DNA of 21,912 nucleotides from Candidatus Aenigmatarchaeota archaeon (GTDB lineage Archaea; Aenigmatarchaeota; Aenigmatarchaeia; QMZP01): the NCBI GenBank assembly GCA_016202725.1, contig JACQOD010000024.1, forward strand, positions 1 to 21,912, written 5' to 3'. A program made the position numbers and the translations under genes. Shown here in pieces: positions 6,067 through 13,534 of this stretch. The notes under the pieces were generated by a model, which was not told the DNA's origin, did no database searches, and worked only from the letters and a program-made list of their open reading frames with translations. Position 1 is the first letter of the stretch. Each line of letters begins with the position of its first letter.

Positions 6067-6944
6067 GGGTTCCTCTGGATGTGCCTGCCGAGTTCGTGCA
6101 GGGGGAGGAGCTGGGGCGGCTTGTACACCGACCGCCGGATCTCCTCCACCAGTTCTGTGAAGTCTGCCTGCCTCTTGTCCTCCAGGGAGGATGAGTGCGG
6201 GACGACCTTGTCGTACACGATGGTGGCCCCGGGATGGGGGTCATCACCTTCATGCTTCCAGTGCTGGGAGAGGCCCACCACCCGGTCTCCCAGGAAGAGG
6301 GCCTCCTCCACGTCGTGAGTCACAAAAAGGATGGAGGGGTGGAACAGGTCCACCATCTCCAGAATGAACATCTGCAGCTGCTCCCGCGTCGTAGAGTCCA
6401 GCGCTCCAAGGGGCTCGTCCAGGAGCAGGACCGCGGGGTTCATGATCACGGCCTGGGCGATGGCCACCCGCTGCCGCTGGCCGCCAGAGAGCTCGCTCGG
6501 AAGCTTATGCATGTGGTCCTTGAGCCCGACCTTCTCCAGCACGTCTTCCGCGCGCTCCCGGAACTCCCGCCGGAGCCGCCACGTCTTCAGCGGCCGGAAT
6601 GTCCGGGACGGGAAGGAGGTGTTGTGGAGAAGGAGGCCAAGAGCCACATTCTGCAGGGCAGTGAGGAAGGGGAAGAGGGAGTAGTCCTGGTACACGATCC
6701 CCCGGTCAGGGCCGGGGGTCTTCACCTCCCGTCCTGCCACGAGGACGGTCCCGCTCTTGGGTGGCTGGGTGCCGAGGATCGCGTAGAGCAGGGTGGACTT
6801 CCCGCACCCGCTCGGCCCCACCAGGGACACCACCTCCTGCTTCCCCATGGCGAGGGAGACGTTGTGGAGCACGCGCACCACGCCATCCCCCTTGGGGAAC
6901 CACTGGCACACCTTCTGGAGGTCAACAACGGGGGATTCGCTCAT
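6063..6944 (-). CDS. ABC transporter ATPase, taurine/nitrate/sulfonate type
   Basis: A 293-residue nucleotide-binding subunit. It shows Walker A GPSGCGKST (about 44-52), Q-loop VYQDYSLFPF, signature LSGGQRQRVAIAQA, Walker B AVLLLDEP, the D-loop GALDS and the switch VTHDVEEA. Overall it resembles SsuB/TauB/NrtD. The helical region between Q-loop and signature is extended (about residues 107-142), and a C-terminal tail of about 60 residues (HWKHEGDDPH to the end) goes beyond the usual core. The ATG overlaps the permease stop by 4 nt and its own stop overlaps the AAA gene by 4 nt. A longer frame continues upstream but runs into the permease gene in another frame, so the start at 6944 is preferred. 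Confidence 0.93.
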   Translation of the reverse strand: MSESPVVDLQKVCQWFPKGDGVVRVLHNVSLAMGKQEVVSLVGPSGCGKSTLLYAILGTQPPKSGTVLVAGREVKTPGPDRGIVYQDYSLFPFLTALQNVALGLLLHNTSFPSRTFRPLKTWRLRREFRERAEDVLEKVGLKDHMHKLPSELSGGQRQRVAIAQAVIMNPAVLLLDEPLGALDSTTREQLQMFILEMVDLFHPSILFVTHDVEEALFLGDRVVGLSQHWKHEGDDPHPGATIVYDKVVPHSSSLEDKRQADFTELVEEIRRSVYKPPQLLPLHELGRHIQRNP

Positions 6945-7744
6945 CTCTTTTCCTCCCAGCGGCAGAGCGTCCTGTTCCCTGCCTTGAACAACTGGTCCAT
7001 CAGGTAGCCTCCCAGGGCGAGGACGACGAGGTAGATGAACACGGTGTTCATCTCCAGCACGCGGCTCAGGATGCGGATCCGGTAGCCGAACCCCACATCG
7101 GCGGCAATGGTTTCCGCCGCGATGAGGTAGTTCAGGACCGGCCCGCTGGACAGCACGGCTCCCCGTAGGATGTCGGGGAAGACCATGCGGAACACCACCA
7201 GCCAGATGACCTCCATGGGAGAGGCCCCCAGGGAGTAGCTCTTGTGGACGAGCTGGATGGGTACTTTCTTCGCCGCGTTGCAGACAGAGAGGGTGAGGGT
7301 CGGGACGATCCCGAAGAGGATGATCGAGAGGAAGAGGGTTTCTTTCAGCCCGATCATCACGAAGAAGACCGAGAGCATGGCCATGGGGACCAGCTTGGAG
7401 CAGAAGCTGAGCGGCGGCCTGAAGAAGGCCTCCACCGCCGGAAGGCAACCCATGAGTACGCCCAGGACAGCCGAGATCACGGAGCTCAGGGCGAGTCCCA
7501 GCAGGAAGCGGAGGGAGGTGGCCCTGAGGTCCATGAAGAAGTCAATCTCTCCCTTCCTGTTGGATTCAAACAGCCCCCGGATTCCCTGCACCAGTTTGGA
7601 GAGGCCGGGAACCGTGGTGTCGTCCGGATTCCGGCCATAGGCCCGGTAGGAAAGGTAGAGGTAGCCTGCCAGGGCCAGGGCAATGGACAGCGTACCCAGC
7701 ACGACCACCTGCCACCGCGGGATGGGTTGTCTCACTCTGAACAT
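6941..7744 (-). CDS. ABC transporter permease, taurine/nitrate/sulfonate type
   Basis: A 267-residue membrane subunit of the BPD_transp_1/TauC-SsuC-NrtB type. There are six or so hydrophobic segments, the first at about 11-29. A periplasmic charged loop follows, then a core with SLGASPMEVIWLVVFRMVFPDILRG split around the EAA loop (about 170-193) that docks onto the ATPase. The start at 7744 was chosen because GGAG lies 7 nt upstream and a membrane helix follows at once. The longer frame to 7876 would add a Cys/Pro-rich stretch with no family counterpart. It is coupled by ATGA overlap to the ATPase. The nearby substrate-binding proteins are the obvious partners. Confidence 0.9.
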   Translation of the reverse strand: MFRVRQPIPRWQVVVLGTLSIALALAGYLYLSYRAYGRNPDDTTVPGLSKLVQGIRGLFESNRKGEIDFFMDLRATSLRFLLGLALSSVISAVLGVLMGCLPAVEAFFRPPLSFCSKLVPMAMLSVFFVMIGLKETLFLSIILFGIVPTLTLSVCNAAKKVPIQLVHKSYSLGASPMEVIWLVVFRMVFPDILRGAVLSSGPVLNYLIAAETIAADVGFGYRIRILSRVLEMNTVFIYLVVLALGGYLMDQLFKAGNRTLCRWEEKR

Positions 7745-7772
7745 GGCGATCTCCTTGAAGGGAAGGGGCGGA

Positions 7773-7794
7773 GGGGGCCCCGGAACAGGCCCCC
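7773..7794. promoter_or_regulatory. Intercistronic hairpin between binding protein and permease genes
   Basis: GGGGGCC (7773-7779) pairs perfectly with GGCCCCC (7788-7794) around an 8-nt loop, 29 nt upstream of the permease start. Hairpins between a binding-protein gene and its permease gene often protect the upstream mRNA so that binding protein is made in excess. That role is inferred. Confidence 0.5.
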
Positions 7795-7835
7795 TTTCGC
7801 CCTCGAACAGCCTGCATCCGCAACCACGGCAGAAG

Positions 7836-7845
7836 GAACATGTTC
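7836..7845. promoter_or_regulatory. 10-bp perfect palindrome
   Basis: GAACATGTTC, a fully self-complementary 10-mer just after the binding-protein stop codon. It could be a dimeric protein site or part of the local RNA fold. No second copy was noticed. Confidence 0.25.
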
Positions 7846-7879
7846 TCTGCTGGAACACGGTCGCGGCACTCTCCAACCC

Positions 7880-8947
7880 CTACCTCCCCTGCGCGAAGGC
7901 CTGGAGGTAGCTGGGGTCGAACCGGAAGTTCATGGTTCCCGCTTTCTCGCGGGTTCCGTAGCCCACGGTAGGGCGCTTCTCCAAGTTGAGGTGGGCCATG
8001 CAGAAGTCCGCCACCTTGGTCATGGTCACCCGGCAGTCTGGCCCGGTGAAGAACTCAATCGCGGCCTGGGGGGTCGTGACGTACTTCGTCCCGTCCAGCA
8101 CCTTGCGCATCTCCTCCAGGGGGAGCCGGGAGAACTTCGCCCCCACTGCAGTGACGGTGTCGTCCTGGGTTTTTGGATCCACCAGCCGCTCCATCACCCG
8201 GTAGTAGGCGTCAATGAGGGCGAGCGCGAACCCCTTTCCTCCCGGCTGGTCCAGGACCTTCTGGTCAACCACCACGAGGTCCATCACCTCCCCCGGGATT
8301 TCCTTGCTGGAGCCCAGCACCCGGGCCTTCTTGTTGGCGTTCAGGACATTCAAACAGAAGGGGTTCCACGCAACGATGTTCTGCAGATTGCCCTGCTGCA
8401 TGGCAGTGGCGGCCGCCCCGGGGTCCATGTTGACCCACCGAACAGCATCCTCGCCCAGGCCATGCCTCTCCAGCAGGCGGACGCCCACATAGTGGGAGAC
8501 GGAGTTCTGGAGCCCATGCAACTCCAGCGGCTCCTTCCGGTTCTTGAGCGACTCCCAGGTCAGCAGAGGGTCCGTGGTCAGCCACATGTCCCCGCCTTCC
8601 GAGGTGTCGTTGATGAGGATGGCAACGGACTCCCGGGAGAGGCAGAGCCCCAGGATGTCCATGTTGGTCACACAGACCGCATCCACCGTGCCTGACCCGT
8701 AGGCAGTCAGGCAGGGATCGTAGTCCATCTCCTGCAGCACGACGTCCACACCGTACTGCTGCTCCACGGTGCCGAGGGCTCCCTTCTTGCCGTCCAGCAG
8801 GCCGAGCTCCTCGGCGACGCCGTAGATGGACCAGCCCGGCCACTCGGACCAGGCCAGGCTGAAGGAAGGCGGCTCCTGCTTCTGCTGGGGAGCGGGGAAG
8901 GCCGCGGGCACAAGCAGCGCGGCAAGGGCGATCAGGGTGTTCATCAT
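7880..8947 (-). CDS. NMT1/TauA-type periplasmic substrate-binding protein
   Basis: A 355-residue exported binding protein for the adjacent importer. Residues 1-18 are a signal sequence (MMNTLIALAALLVPAAF), without a lipobox Cys. The mature part has NMT1/SsuA-like features: SLAWSEWPGW near 30-39, GTVDAVCVTNMDIL at 86-99, VAILINDTSEGGD at 108-120, the domain-crossing GLQNSVSHYVG, and VAWNPF at 193-198. The substrate cannot be read; this fold binds sulfonates, nitrate, thiamine precursors and others. The two SBP-OmpA fusions of the same cluster are distant paralogues of this protein. The start at 8947 places the signal peptide at the N-terminus; the longer frame to 9013 would put polar residues before it. 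The 288 nt upstream hold the G/T-rich repeats. Confidence 0.88.
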   Translation of the reverse strand: MMNTLIALAALLVPAAFPAPQQKQEPPSFSLAWSEWPGWSIYGVAEELGLLDGKKGALGTVEQQYGVDVVLQEMDYDPCLTAYGSGTVDAVCVTNMDILGLCLSRESVAILINDTSEGGDMWLTTDPLLTWESLKNRKEPLELHGLQNSVSHYVGVRLLERHGLGEDAVRWVNMDPGAAATAMQQGNLQNIVAWNPFCLNVLNANKKARVLGSSKEIPGEVMDLVVVDQKVLDQPGGKGFALALIDAYYRVMERLVDPKTQDDTVTAVGAKFSRLPLEEMRKVLDGTKYVTTPQAAIEFFTGPDCRVTMTKVADFCMAHLNLEKRPTVGYGTREKAGTMNFRFDPSYLQAFAQGR

Positions 8948-8960
8948 GTGAGTCCTTAAC

Positions 8961-9204
8961 TGGGCGGTTGTTCGGGTTGGTTGGGGAACTGTGAACCCTT
9001 TTGCACGGGTCACAGTCCTTGTCAGTTGGCAGGTTGTGCGGGCGGTTGTTGGGGAACGGGTTCGGGTTGCGCAGACAACCTGACCTCCCCCTTCCTGGTG
9101 TGCGGGTTGTTGGGGGAAGTTATGAGCCTCCTGTACTGCTTTTCTTCGTGTCCGCCTACTGGAAGCGGGTGCGGGTTGGTTTGTGGGGAACGGGCTATGA
9201 ACCC
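8961..9204. repeat. Four degenerate G/T-rich repeats in an intercistronic spacer
   Basis: Four imperfect copies of a unit close to GGTTGTTGGGGAAC-n-TATGAACCC occur at 8975-8998, 9044-9066, 9105-9128 and 9174-9204 (plus strand). They are about 50-70 nt apart, and several have GCGGG just before them. The mRNA strand is therefore C/A-rich and poorly folding, while the DNA template strand has runs of GGG/GGGG that could form quadruplexes. The repeats lie between the PspA-like gene and the binding-protein gene, with no open frame of interest. Confidence 0.6.
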
Positions 9205-9235
9205 GGGGGCATTGGCGTTCTCCTCCTTGCGGGAT

Positions 9236-10102
9236 TCAGCCCGGGAACTTCCCGGGAGCCTTCTCGGTGACGGCTTCCGGCTGCGCGACCGGGACCTTCT
9301 CGGCCGCGGCCTGCTCATCAGCCACCTTGGCGCCGAACAGCAGCTGGTCGAACTCGGAGCCGTGGGTGTCCTGGTCGGCAAGCGCCAGGGCTTCCTCGTC
9401 CCCCACCAGGGAATCGGTCCGGTCCAGCCTGTGGGTGACATCAATGGCTGCGTACGCCTCGGCCCTGATCCTGTCGAGCTGCTCCAGGTCCTTCCCGGTC
9501 TTGCTGGAGCTCACCCCGCGCTGGATCTTGGAGGCCTCCACGACCTGTTTGGCCGCGATCAGGGCGGCGATGGTTTCCTCGGACTTGCTCCGGATGCTGC
9601 GGATCTCCCGGTCAAGAGCCAGGATGTTCCGCTCCATACCATCCAGGTTCTGGTCCATCTGTTCGAGAGATGCCTGGAGGGACTGGGCTTCTGCACCCAG
9701 CTCATCCGCGGATTTGGTGTGGTCCGTGAACGCCCCCCGGCCCTTCAGGATCTCGGCATCTGCCTTGATCTGCTCGTCCGTAAGGCCCTTGGCGCGGAGT
9801 TCCTCCAGGCGGTTGCGGGCCTTGATCCCGTAGCCCTTGGCGGTCTTGCGGAAGGTCTCGATCTTCTCCAGCATCCTCTTCAGCCGCTCGAACTCGCGGC
9901 GCCGGGTAGCGGTCATCCTGGTCATGGCATCTTGGAGGCGGTTGAGGTCTCTGATCCTGTCCTCAGTCACCTCCTCGAAGCGGTCGCGGACAGCGTGGGG
10001 ATTTTCCCTCAGGACAGCCTCCGCCGCTTCATCCACCTCGCCGGCGGCCCCGGAAAACACGTTCCGGAGCCAGCGGCGGAATGCGCGTAACAGCCTGAAC
10101 AT
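9236..10102 (-). CDS. PspA/IM30-like coiled-coil protein
   Basis: A 288-residue, almost fully helical protein. The first 18 residues (MFRLLRAFRRWLRNVFSG) form a basic amphipathic helix like the membrane-binding first helix of PspA/Vipp1. Long charged coiled coil follows at about 20-110, then a short break (about 112-135) and a second coiled coil (about 136-215). The tail (about 230-288) is acidic and Ala/Pro-rich and probably disordered. No signal peptide or true transmembrane segment is seen. PspA-family proteins polymerise on membranes under stress and are managed by AAA ATPases; one is encoded in the same cluster. Membership is judged from the helix pattern, not a diagnostic motif, so a TelA-like or generic coiled coil is possible. 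GGAG lies 7 nt before the ATG. Confidence 0.68.
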   Translation of the reverse strand: MFRLLRAFRRWLRNVFSGAAGEVDEAAEAVLRENPHAVRDRFEEVTEDRIRDLNRLQDAMTRMTATRRREFERLKRMLEKIETFRKTAKGYGIKARNRLEELRAKGLTDEQIKADAEILKGRGAFTDHTKSADELGAEAQSLQASLEQMDQNLDGMERNILALDREIRSIRSKSEETIAALIAAKQVVEASKIQRGVSSSKTGKDLEQLDRIRAEAYAAIDVTHRLDRTDSLVGDEEALALADQDTHGSEFDQLLFGAKVADEQAAAEKVPVAQPEAVTEKAPGKFPG

Positions 10103-10130
10103 CGCGATTCTCCTGTCTCAGGTGTTGAGA

Positions 10131-10150
10131 CTCCCTGCAGGGGCAGGGAG
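10131..10150. promoter_or_regulatory. Perfect 8-bp hairpin in leader of the PspA-like gene
   Basis: CTCCCTGC (10131-10138) and GCAGGGAG (10143-10150) form a perfect stem with a 4-nt loop. It lies 28 nt upstream of the gene start on the transcript side. The rest of the 202-nt spacer up to 10304 also holds GGACC-TGA-GGTCC at 10251-10263. Confidence 0.5.
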
Positions 10151-10304
10151 CAAAGGGAATGCACCTTCCCGCTCATGGGGGAGAGAGTGCGGCCGGTTGA
10201 CGTTCTGTTTCAACTGCTGGTCTGTTGGTTGCCTCCTGTCGATGTGAGGTGGACCTGAGGTCCGGCCCCTGTATTGGCTTGCCTCGGCTGGTCAGCTAGC
10301 CGGT

Positions 10305-11030
10305 TCATTCAGCCTCCTTCTCCCCTTCCAGGGAGAGGTTTCCCCTCCTCCTGCGGTCCACCTCAAGGGCCGCGTCAAGGAGGATGTCCAGTTCCCGGCG
10401 GCGGGCCTCTTGCCCGCCAGCCTCTCCGTTTCCGGTATCACGCGAGCGGATGTACCCGAGCACCTCCGCCAGCTTGTCCACGCTCTTCCTGACCTCGCGC
10501 TTCACGTCTTCGCGGGCCTTGAGCGTCTGCTTGCGGACTGCCCCAGCCTGGCGGGCAGCCTGCTCATGCAGGAGGATGGTCTGCTCCAGGTCCTGGATGC
10601 ACCCTTTGAACAGTTCCTCCGCCCTCTCCATCATGGTGAAGGCAAGGGGATTGCCTCCGGCCGCCATGTCGCGAAGTTCACCATGGAGGCTGCGGAGTTC
10701 CTCCAGCATGGCTTCGGGCTGGGGGTCGGTATCCCCTTCCACCAGCCTCTGGTGGAGATCGTCCAGATGTCCCTCAAACTCCTGCCGCCGGTCCTCTTGG
10801 AGCTTCTCGCTCTCCTCCTGGGCTATCTTCCCCAGCCGGTATGCCCATTCGTAGCCGAGGTGGGCAACCCCCATCCCAAACGCAATGAGGCCTGCCAGGA
10901 ATGCCGCAGGGGAGGGAAGGACCGCTCCGGCCATGAGGACTATCGCCCCCCCTCCGATGGGGTAGAGCGTAGCCCAGTGGGAGAAGAGTCTCAGCCAGAT
11001 CCTCTTCTTCAGTTCGGGTTTCATGCTCAT
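10305..11030 (-). CDS. Membrane-anchored coiled-coil protein
   Basis: A 241-residue protein with two N-terminal transmembrane helices (about 18-37 and 41-60) joined by a short turn (AVLPSPAA). A long charged helical region (about 66-225) follows, ending in a polar tail. With both ends in the cytoplasm, the coiled coil would face inward, where the PspA-like protein and the AAA ATPase also sit. A conserved-looking basic/acidic region (KAREDVKREVRKSVDKLAEV) is at about 170-189. No enzyme motif is seen and I recognise no family. It lies between the second SBP-OmpA fusion (24 nt away) and the PspA-like gene (202 nt away). A membrane dock for the PspA-like protein is a reasonable guess, no more. 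Confidence 0.72.
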   Translation of the reverse strand: MSMKPELKKRIWLRLFSHWATLYPIGGGAIVLMAGAVLPSPAAFLAGLIAFGMGVAHLGYEWAYRLGKIAQEESEKLQEDRRQEFEGHLDDLHQRLVEGDTDPQPEAMLEELRSLHGELRDMAAGGNPLAFTMMERAEELFKGCIQDLEQTILLHEQAARQAGAVRKQTLKAREDVKREVRKSVDKLAEVLGYIRSRDTGNGEAGGQEARRRELDILLDAALEVDRRRRGNLSLEGEKEAE

Positions 11031-11054
11031 GTGCTCTACCCCTCTGGTGAAAGG

Positions 11055-12620
11055 TTAGTAGGCCTTCTGGCCTACGAGGAAGGTGACGGACTGGGCCTCA
11101 GCCCCCTGCTGGGTGGGCTCGGCGGCAGAGGCGCGGATGCGCGCAGGAGAGACCCCGAGGGTGTTCACCAGCAGGTCGCGGACCGACTCCGCACGGCTCT
11201 GGGCAAGCCGCCGGTTCGCCTCCGGGTCCCCTCCCTTCCTGGCATTCCCCTTGATGTCGAGGTAGTAGTGGGGGTAGGTCTCCAGCACCCTTGCGAGCGA
11301 CCGGAGGGCATGGTCGGCTTCAGGCGTGAGGTCCGCGCTCCCCCTCCGGAAGGTGATCGGGGGCACGCGCAATTCCGCCACCGGAAGGATCTTCTCCCAT
11401 TCTGCTTCGGAGAGGGCCTGCAGAGTAAGATCGGTTCGTACAGCCTCCGTTCCTGGTCCTGTCACCCCCACCACCCCGAGCCGCTGGCCCGGATGGAATC
11501 CTTCCTGGTGGAGCTCCTGCAGGATGCCGTCATGGAACAGCAGGACGGGCCTGCCATCCGTAGGGTCGTGGTCCAGGGATCCTGTGGCCTGGAGGATGCG
11601 GACCAGGTTGGTGCAGATGTCCTCCAGGTGCATCATGCCGGGAACGCTCTGGATGCCAAAGTGGGCGTAATTCTCCAGGGTGTTCTTCCACTGGATCTTG
11701 GAGACCAAGGACGCTGCCTGATCCCGTGTCAGGTGCTGGCCGTGCTTTTTGGCATCCTCCTGGAGGACAGAGAGCATCCTTTCCGGATCCTGCAGGGAGT
11801 ACAGGGTCCGCAGGTATGCCTCTACCACCTGTTTCACGACATCATGATGGGAGACGAGGTAGTCCCGGCCCACCACCAGGATGTCCACGATCACCCCCCG
11901 GACCTGGGAACTGTCAATCAGGCTGGTTGCCCCCGGTTGGGAGAGGGCCTGCGAGACGTAGGGTTCCCACAGGACATAGGCCTCCTTCTTGCCCTTGCCT
12001 GCAAGAAACCTCTGGTAAGCCTCCTCCGATCCATCGACATGATCCCACCATTCGGCGCGAAGGAGGGAGAAGTTCAGGTCGGTGAGGACCGTCCGGAAGA
12101 GGGTGTCCGATGGGGACCCCGGAGTGAGGATGATCCTCACCTCGGGAGTGTTCAGGGAGGAGAGCGAGGGGAAGGAGTCCTTCCACGCCACCACCGCATC
12201 CGCCCCCCGGGACTCGTCCAGGATGAGGATGATGGTGCCGGGCAGTTCCCCTGCCGCCGCGCTCCAGAGGATGAAGGAGGAGACGTCGAAGACAGCGAAC
12301 TGGATCTCGCCGTCGCGCAGCCTTCGCATGCGCTCCCGGTAGTCCGCGCTGTCATCAACCCAGGTATTCTTGATCCCCAGCCTGCCCAGTTCGGTCTCCA
12401 GGGTCAGGCGCAGGGGGGCGTAGCCGGAGAAGGAATCCCCTCCGGTCGCAATGATGTCCTTGTACCGGCTTGGGCTCGCGGTCTGGTCCAGCAGCTCCCG
12501 CGAGGAGCGGGGCTTCTGGAAGAAGTGGCGGTAGGCACTCCACAACCCGAGTCCCAGACCCGCCAGGACGACAATGACGGCGACGAACCTGATGTGCCTT
12601 GCTGCGGATGCAGTGGTCAT
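11055..12620 (-). CDS. Substrate-binding-like protein fused to an OmpA-like domain (fusion 2)
   Basis: A 521-residue, N-terminally anchored extracytoplasmic protein. A transmembrane helix spans about 12-30. Residues about 52-330 are an NMT1-like binding domain, aligned to the importer's own binding protein through GEIQFAVFDVSSFIL (104-118), the LILDESRGAD motif (132-141) and VLWEPYV (216-222). A linker leads to an OmpA/MotB-like domain (about 416-518): ITFRRGSADLTPEAD, a central strand, and NRRLAQSRAESVRDLLV. OmpA domains grip peptidoglycan through an Asp in a G-x-(T/A)-D motif and a later Arg. Here the Asp position reads GNAR, so Asp is replaced, while the Arg in QSRA is kept. That fits an archaeal wall without peptidoglycan. 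ATG 12620 was chosen over 12656 because it lies outside the vWA gene and directly precedes the membrane helix. Confidence 0.85.
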   Translation of the reverse strand: MTTASAARHIRFVAVIVVLAGLGLGLWSAYRHFFQKPRSSRELLDQTASPSRYKDIIATGGDSFSGYAPLRLTLETELGRLGIKNTWVDDSADYRERMRRLRDGEIQFAVFDVSSFILWSAAAGELPGTIILILDESRGADAVVAWKDSFPSLSSLNTPEVRIILTPGSPSDTLFRTVLTDLNFSLLRAEWWDHVDGSEEAYQRFLAGKGKKEAYVLWEPYVSQALSQPGATSLIDSSQVRGVIVDILVVGRDYLVSHHDVVKQVVEAYLRTLYSLQDPERMLSVLQEDAKKHGQHLTRDQAASLVSKIQWKNTLENYAHFGIQSVPGMMHLEDICTNLVRILQATGSLDHDPTDGRPVLLFHDGILQELHQEGFHPGQRLGVVGVTGPGTEAVRTDLTLQALSEAEWEKILPVAELRVPPITFRRGSADLTPEADHALRSLARVLETYPHYYLDIKGNARKGGDPEANRRLAQSRAESVRDLLVNTLGVSPARIRASAAEPTQQGAEAQSVTFLVGQKAY

Positions 12621-12633
12621 GGGCGTTGTAGTG

Positions 12634-13521
12634 TCAACTCTTCGCAACCAGAACAATCATGAAGACCCCCATGATGAGGATCCCCAGCAACACCATCCAA
12701 AAGAGATCGGCACCTCCTCCCTCTGGGGCCAGGCCGCCCTCTCCAACCTCCCCAGGGGGTTGCTTGAGTGGAGGAGGATCCTCCCCGATGGGATGGTTCA
12801 GGGGGGTGGTCAGGCAGGACAGGATGACCTGGACCACCCCTGCATCCAGCCCGGCGAGGGCGGCGAATGCCTCGTCCGTGGCGGTCTGGTCCGCAGGAGC
12901 CATCTCCGCGAAGGTGTGCTTCACCGCCGCGGTGAAGGAGGTGAAGTTGCGGGCGTCCGCGTAGTGGTCAACCCTCTGGGAGAGGGTGTGCTTCCGCTCC
13001 ATGTTCACCCCAATGACATCAAGGGTGATGCCGCGGGCCCGTACCAGGGGGACGTACCGGTTCGTCAGGTTGCCGTCAGTTGCCTCGCCGTCTGTCACCA
13101 CCAGGAGCTTGTAGGCCCCGTAGTTGAAGTTCGCCTCCCGGTAGGCCAGCAGGGCGTCCGCCCCCTTCTTGATGTACCCCCCAAGCGGAGTGCCTCCCCC
13201 GGTATCCGGCAGGCCTATCGCCTGGTTCAGGCGGTCCCTGTCCACGGGACCCAGCGGGTACACCCAGTCATCCCTGAGGTTGCTCGAAGAGAACACGAGC
13301 AGCCCCACATGGGTGGAGGCGGGGATGGACTTGACGGCCTCCCTGAGGGCGACCTTGGCCACATCCATCTTCTTCCCGCCTTCCATCCCCTGATCCATGG
13401 AGCCGGAGGCGTCCAGGACAATCACCACGTTGTCATGCACCGGCGCCTGAGCCGCGGCCTCCGGGGAGGACCCAAAGGTGCAGGCGAGCGCGCCGGCAAG
13501 GAACAGCAGGGTTGTTCTCAT
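12634..13521 (-). CDS. von Willebrand factor A-domain protein, exported and C-terminally anchored
   Basis: A 295-residue protein. Residues 1-25 are a signal peptide (MRTTLLFLAGALACTFGS). The vWA domain follows with a full metal-ion-dependent adhesion site: DASGS at 37-41, GGGTPLGG at about 106-113 with the Thr, and VTDGEA at about 139-144. A Pro/Gly-rich linker (about 240-266) leads to one transmembrane helix at about 269-290, so the vWA domain faces outward. vWA domains bind protein partners through Mg2+; candidates are the flanking SBP-OmpA fusions. The gene lies between them, with 13-nt spacers on both sides. GGAGGGG precedes the ATG at 13521, which decides the start over the in-frame 13545. 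Confidence 0.9.
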   Translation of the reverse strand: MRTTLLFLAGALACTFGSSPEAAAQAPVHDNVVIVLDASGSMDQGMEGGKKMDVAKVALREAVKSIPASTHVGLLVFSSSNLRDDWVYPLGPVDRDRLNQAIGLPDTGGGTPLGGYIKKGADALLAYREANFNYGAYKLLVVTDGEATDGNLTNRYVPLVRARGITLDVIGVNMERKHTLSQRVDHYADARNFTSFTAAVKHTFAEMAPADQTATDEAFAALAGLDAGVVQVILSCLTTPLNHPIGEDPPPLKQPPGEVGEGGLAPEGGGADLFWMVLLGILIMGVFMIVLVAKS

Positions 13522-13534
13522 GTCCCCTCCGGGA

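Noticed and set aside
7745..7876. Longer start for the permease
   Set aside because: The extra residues are Cys/Pro/Gly-rich and unrelated to the family; GGAG precedes the ATG at 7744.
8948..9013. Longer start for the binding protein
   Set aside because: It would place 22 polar residues before a standard signal peptide that starts at the ATG at 8947.
8961..9204. CRISPR-like spacing of the G/T-rich repeats
   Set aside because: Copies are too different from each other, spacing is uneven, they lie inside an operon spacer, and no cas gene is present.
10410..12662. Long plus-strand open frame of about 750 codons
   Set aside because: It lies opposite the coiled-coil and SBP-OmpA genes, crosses their ends, and has no signal, motif or sensible composition. 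GC-rich DNA makes such antisense frames common.
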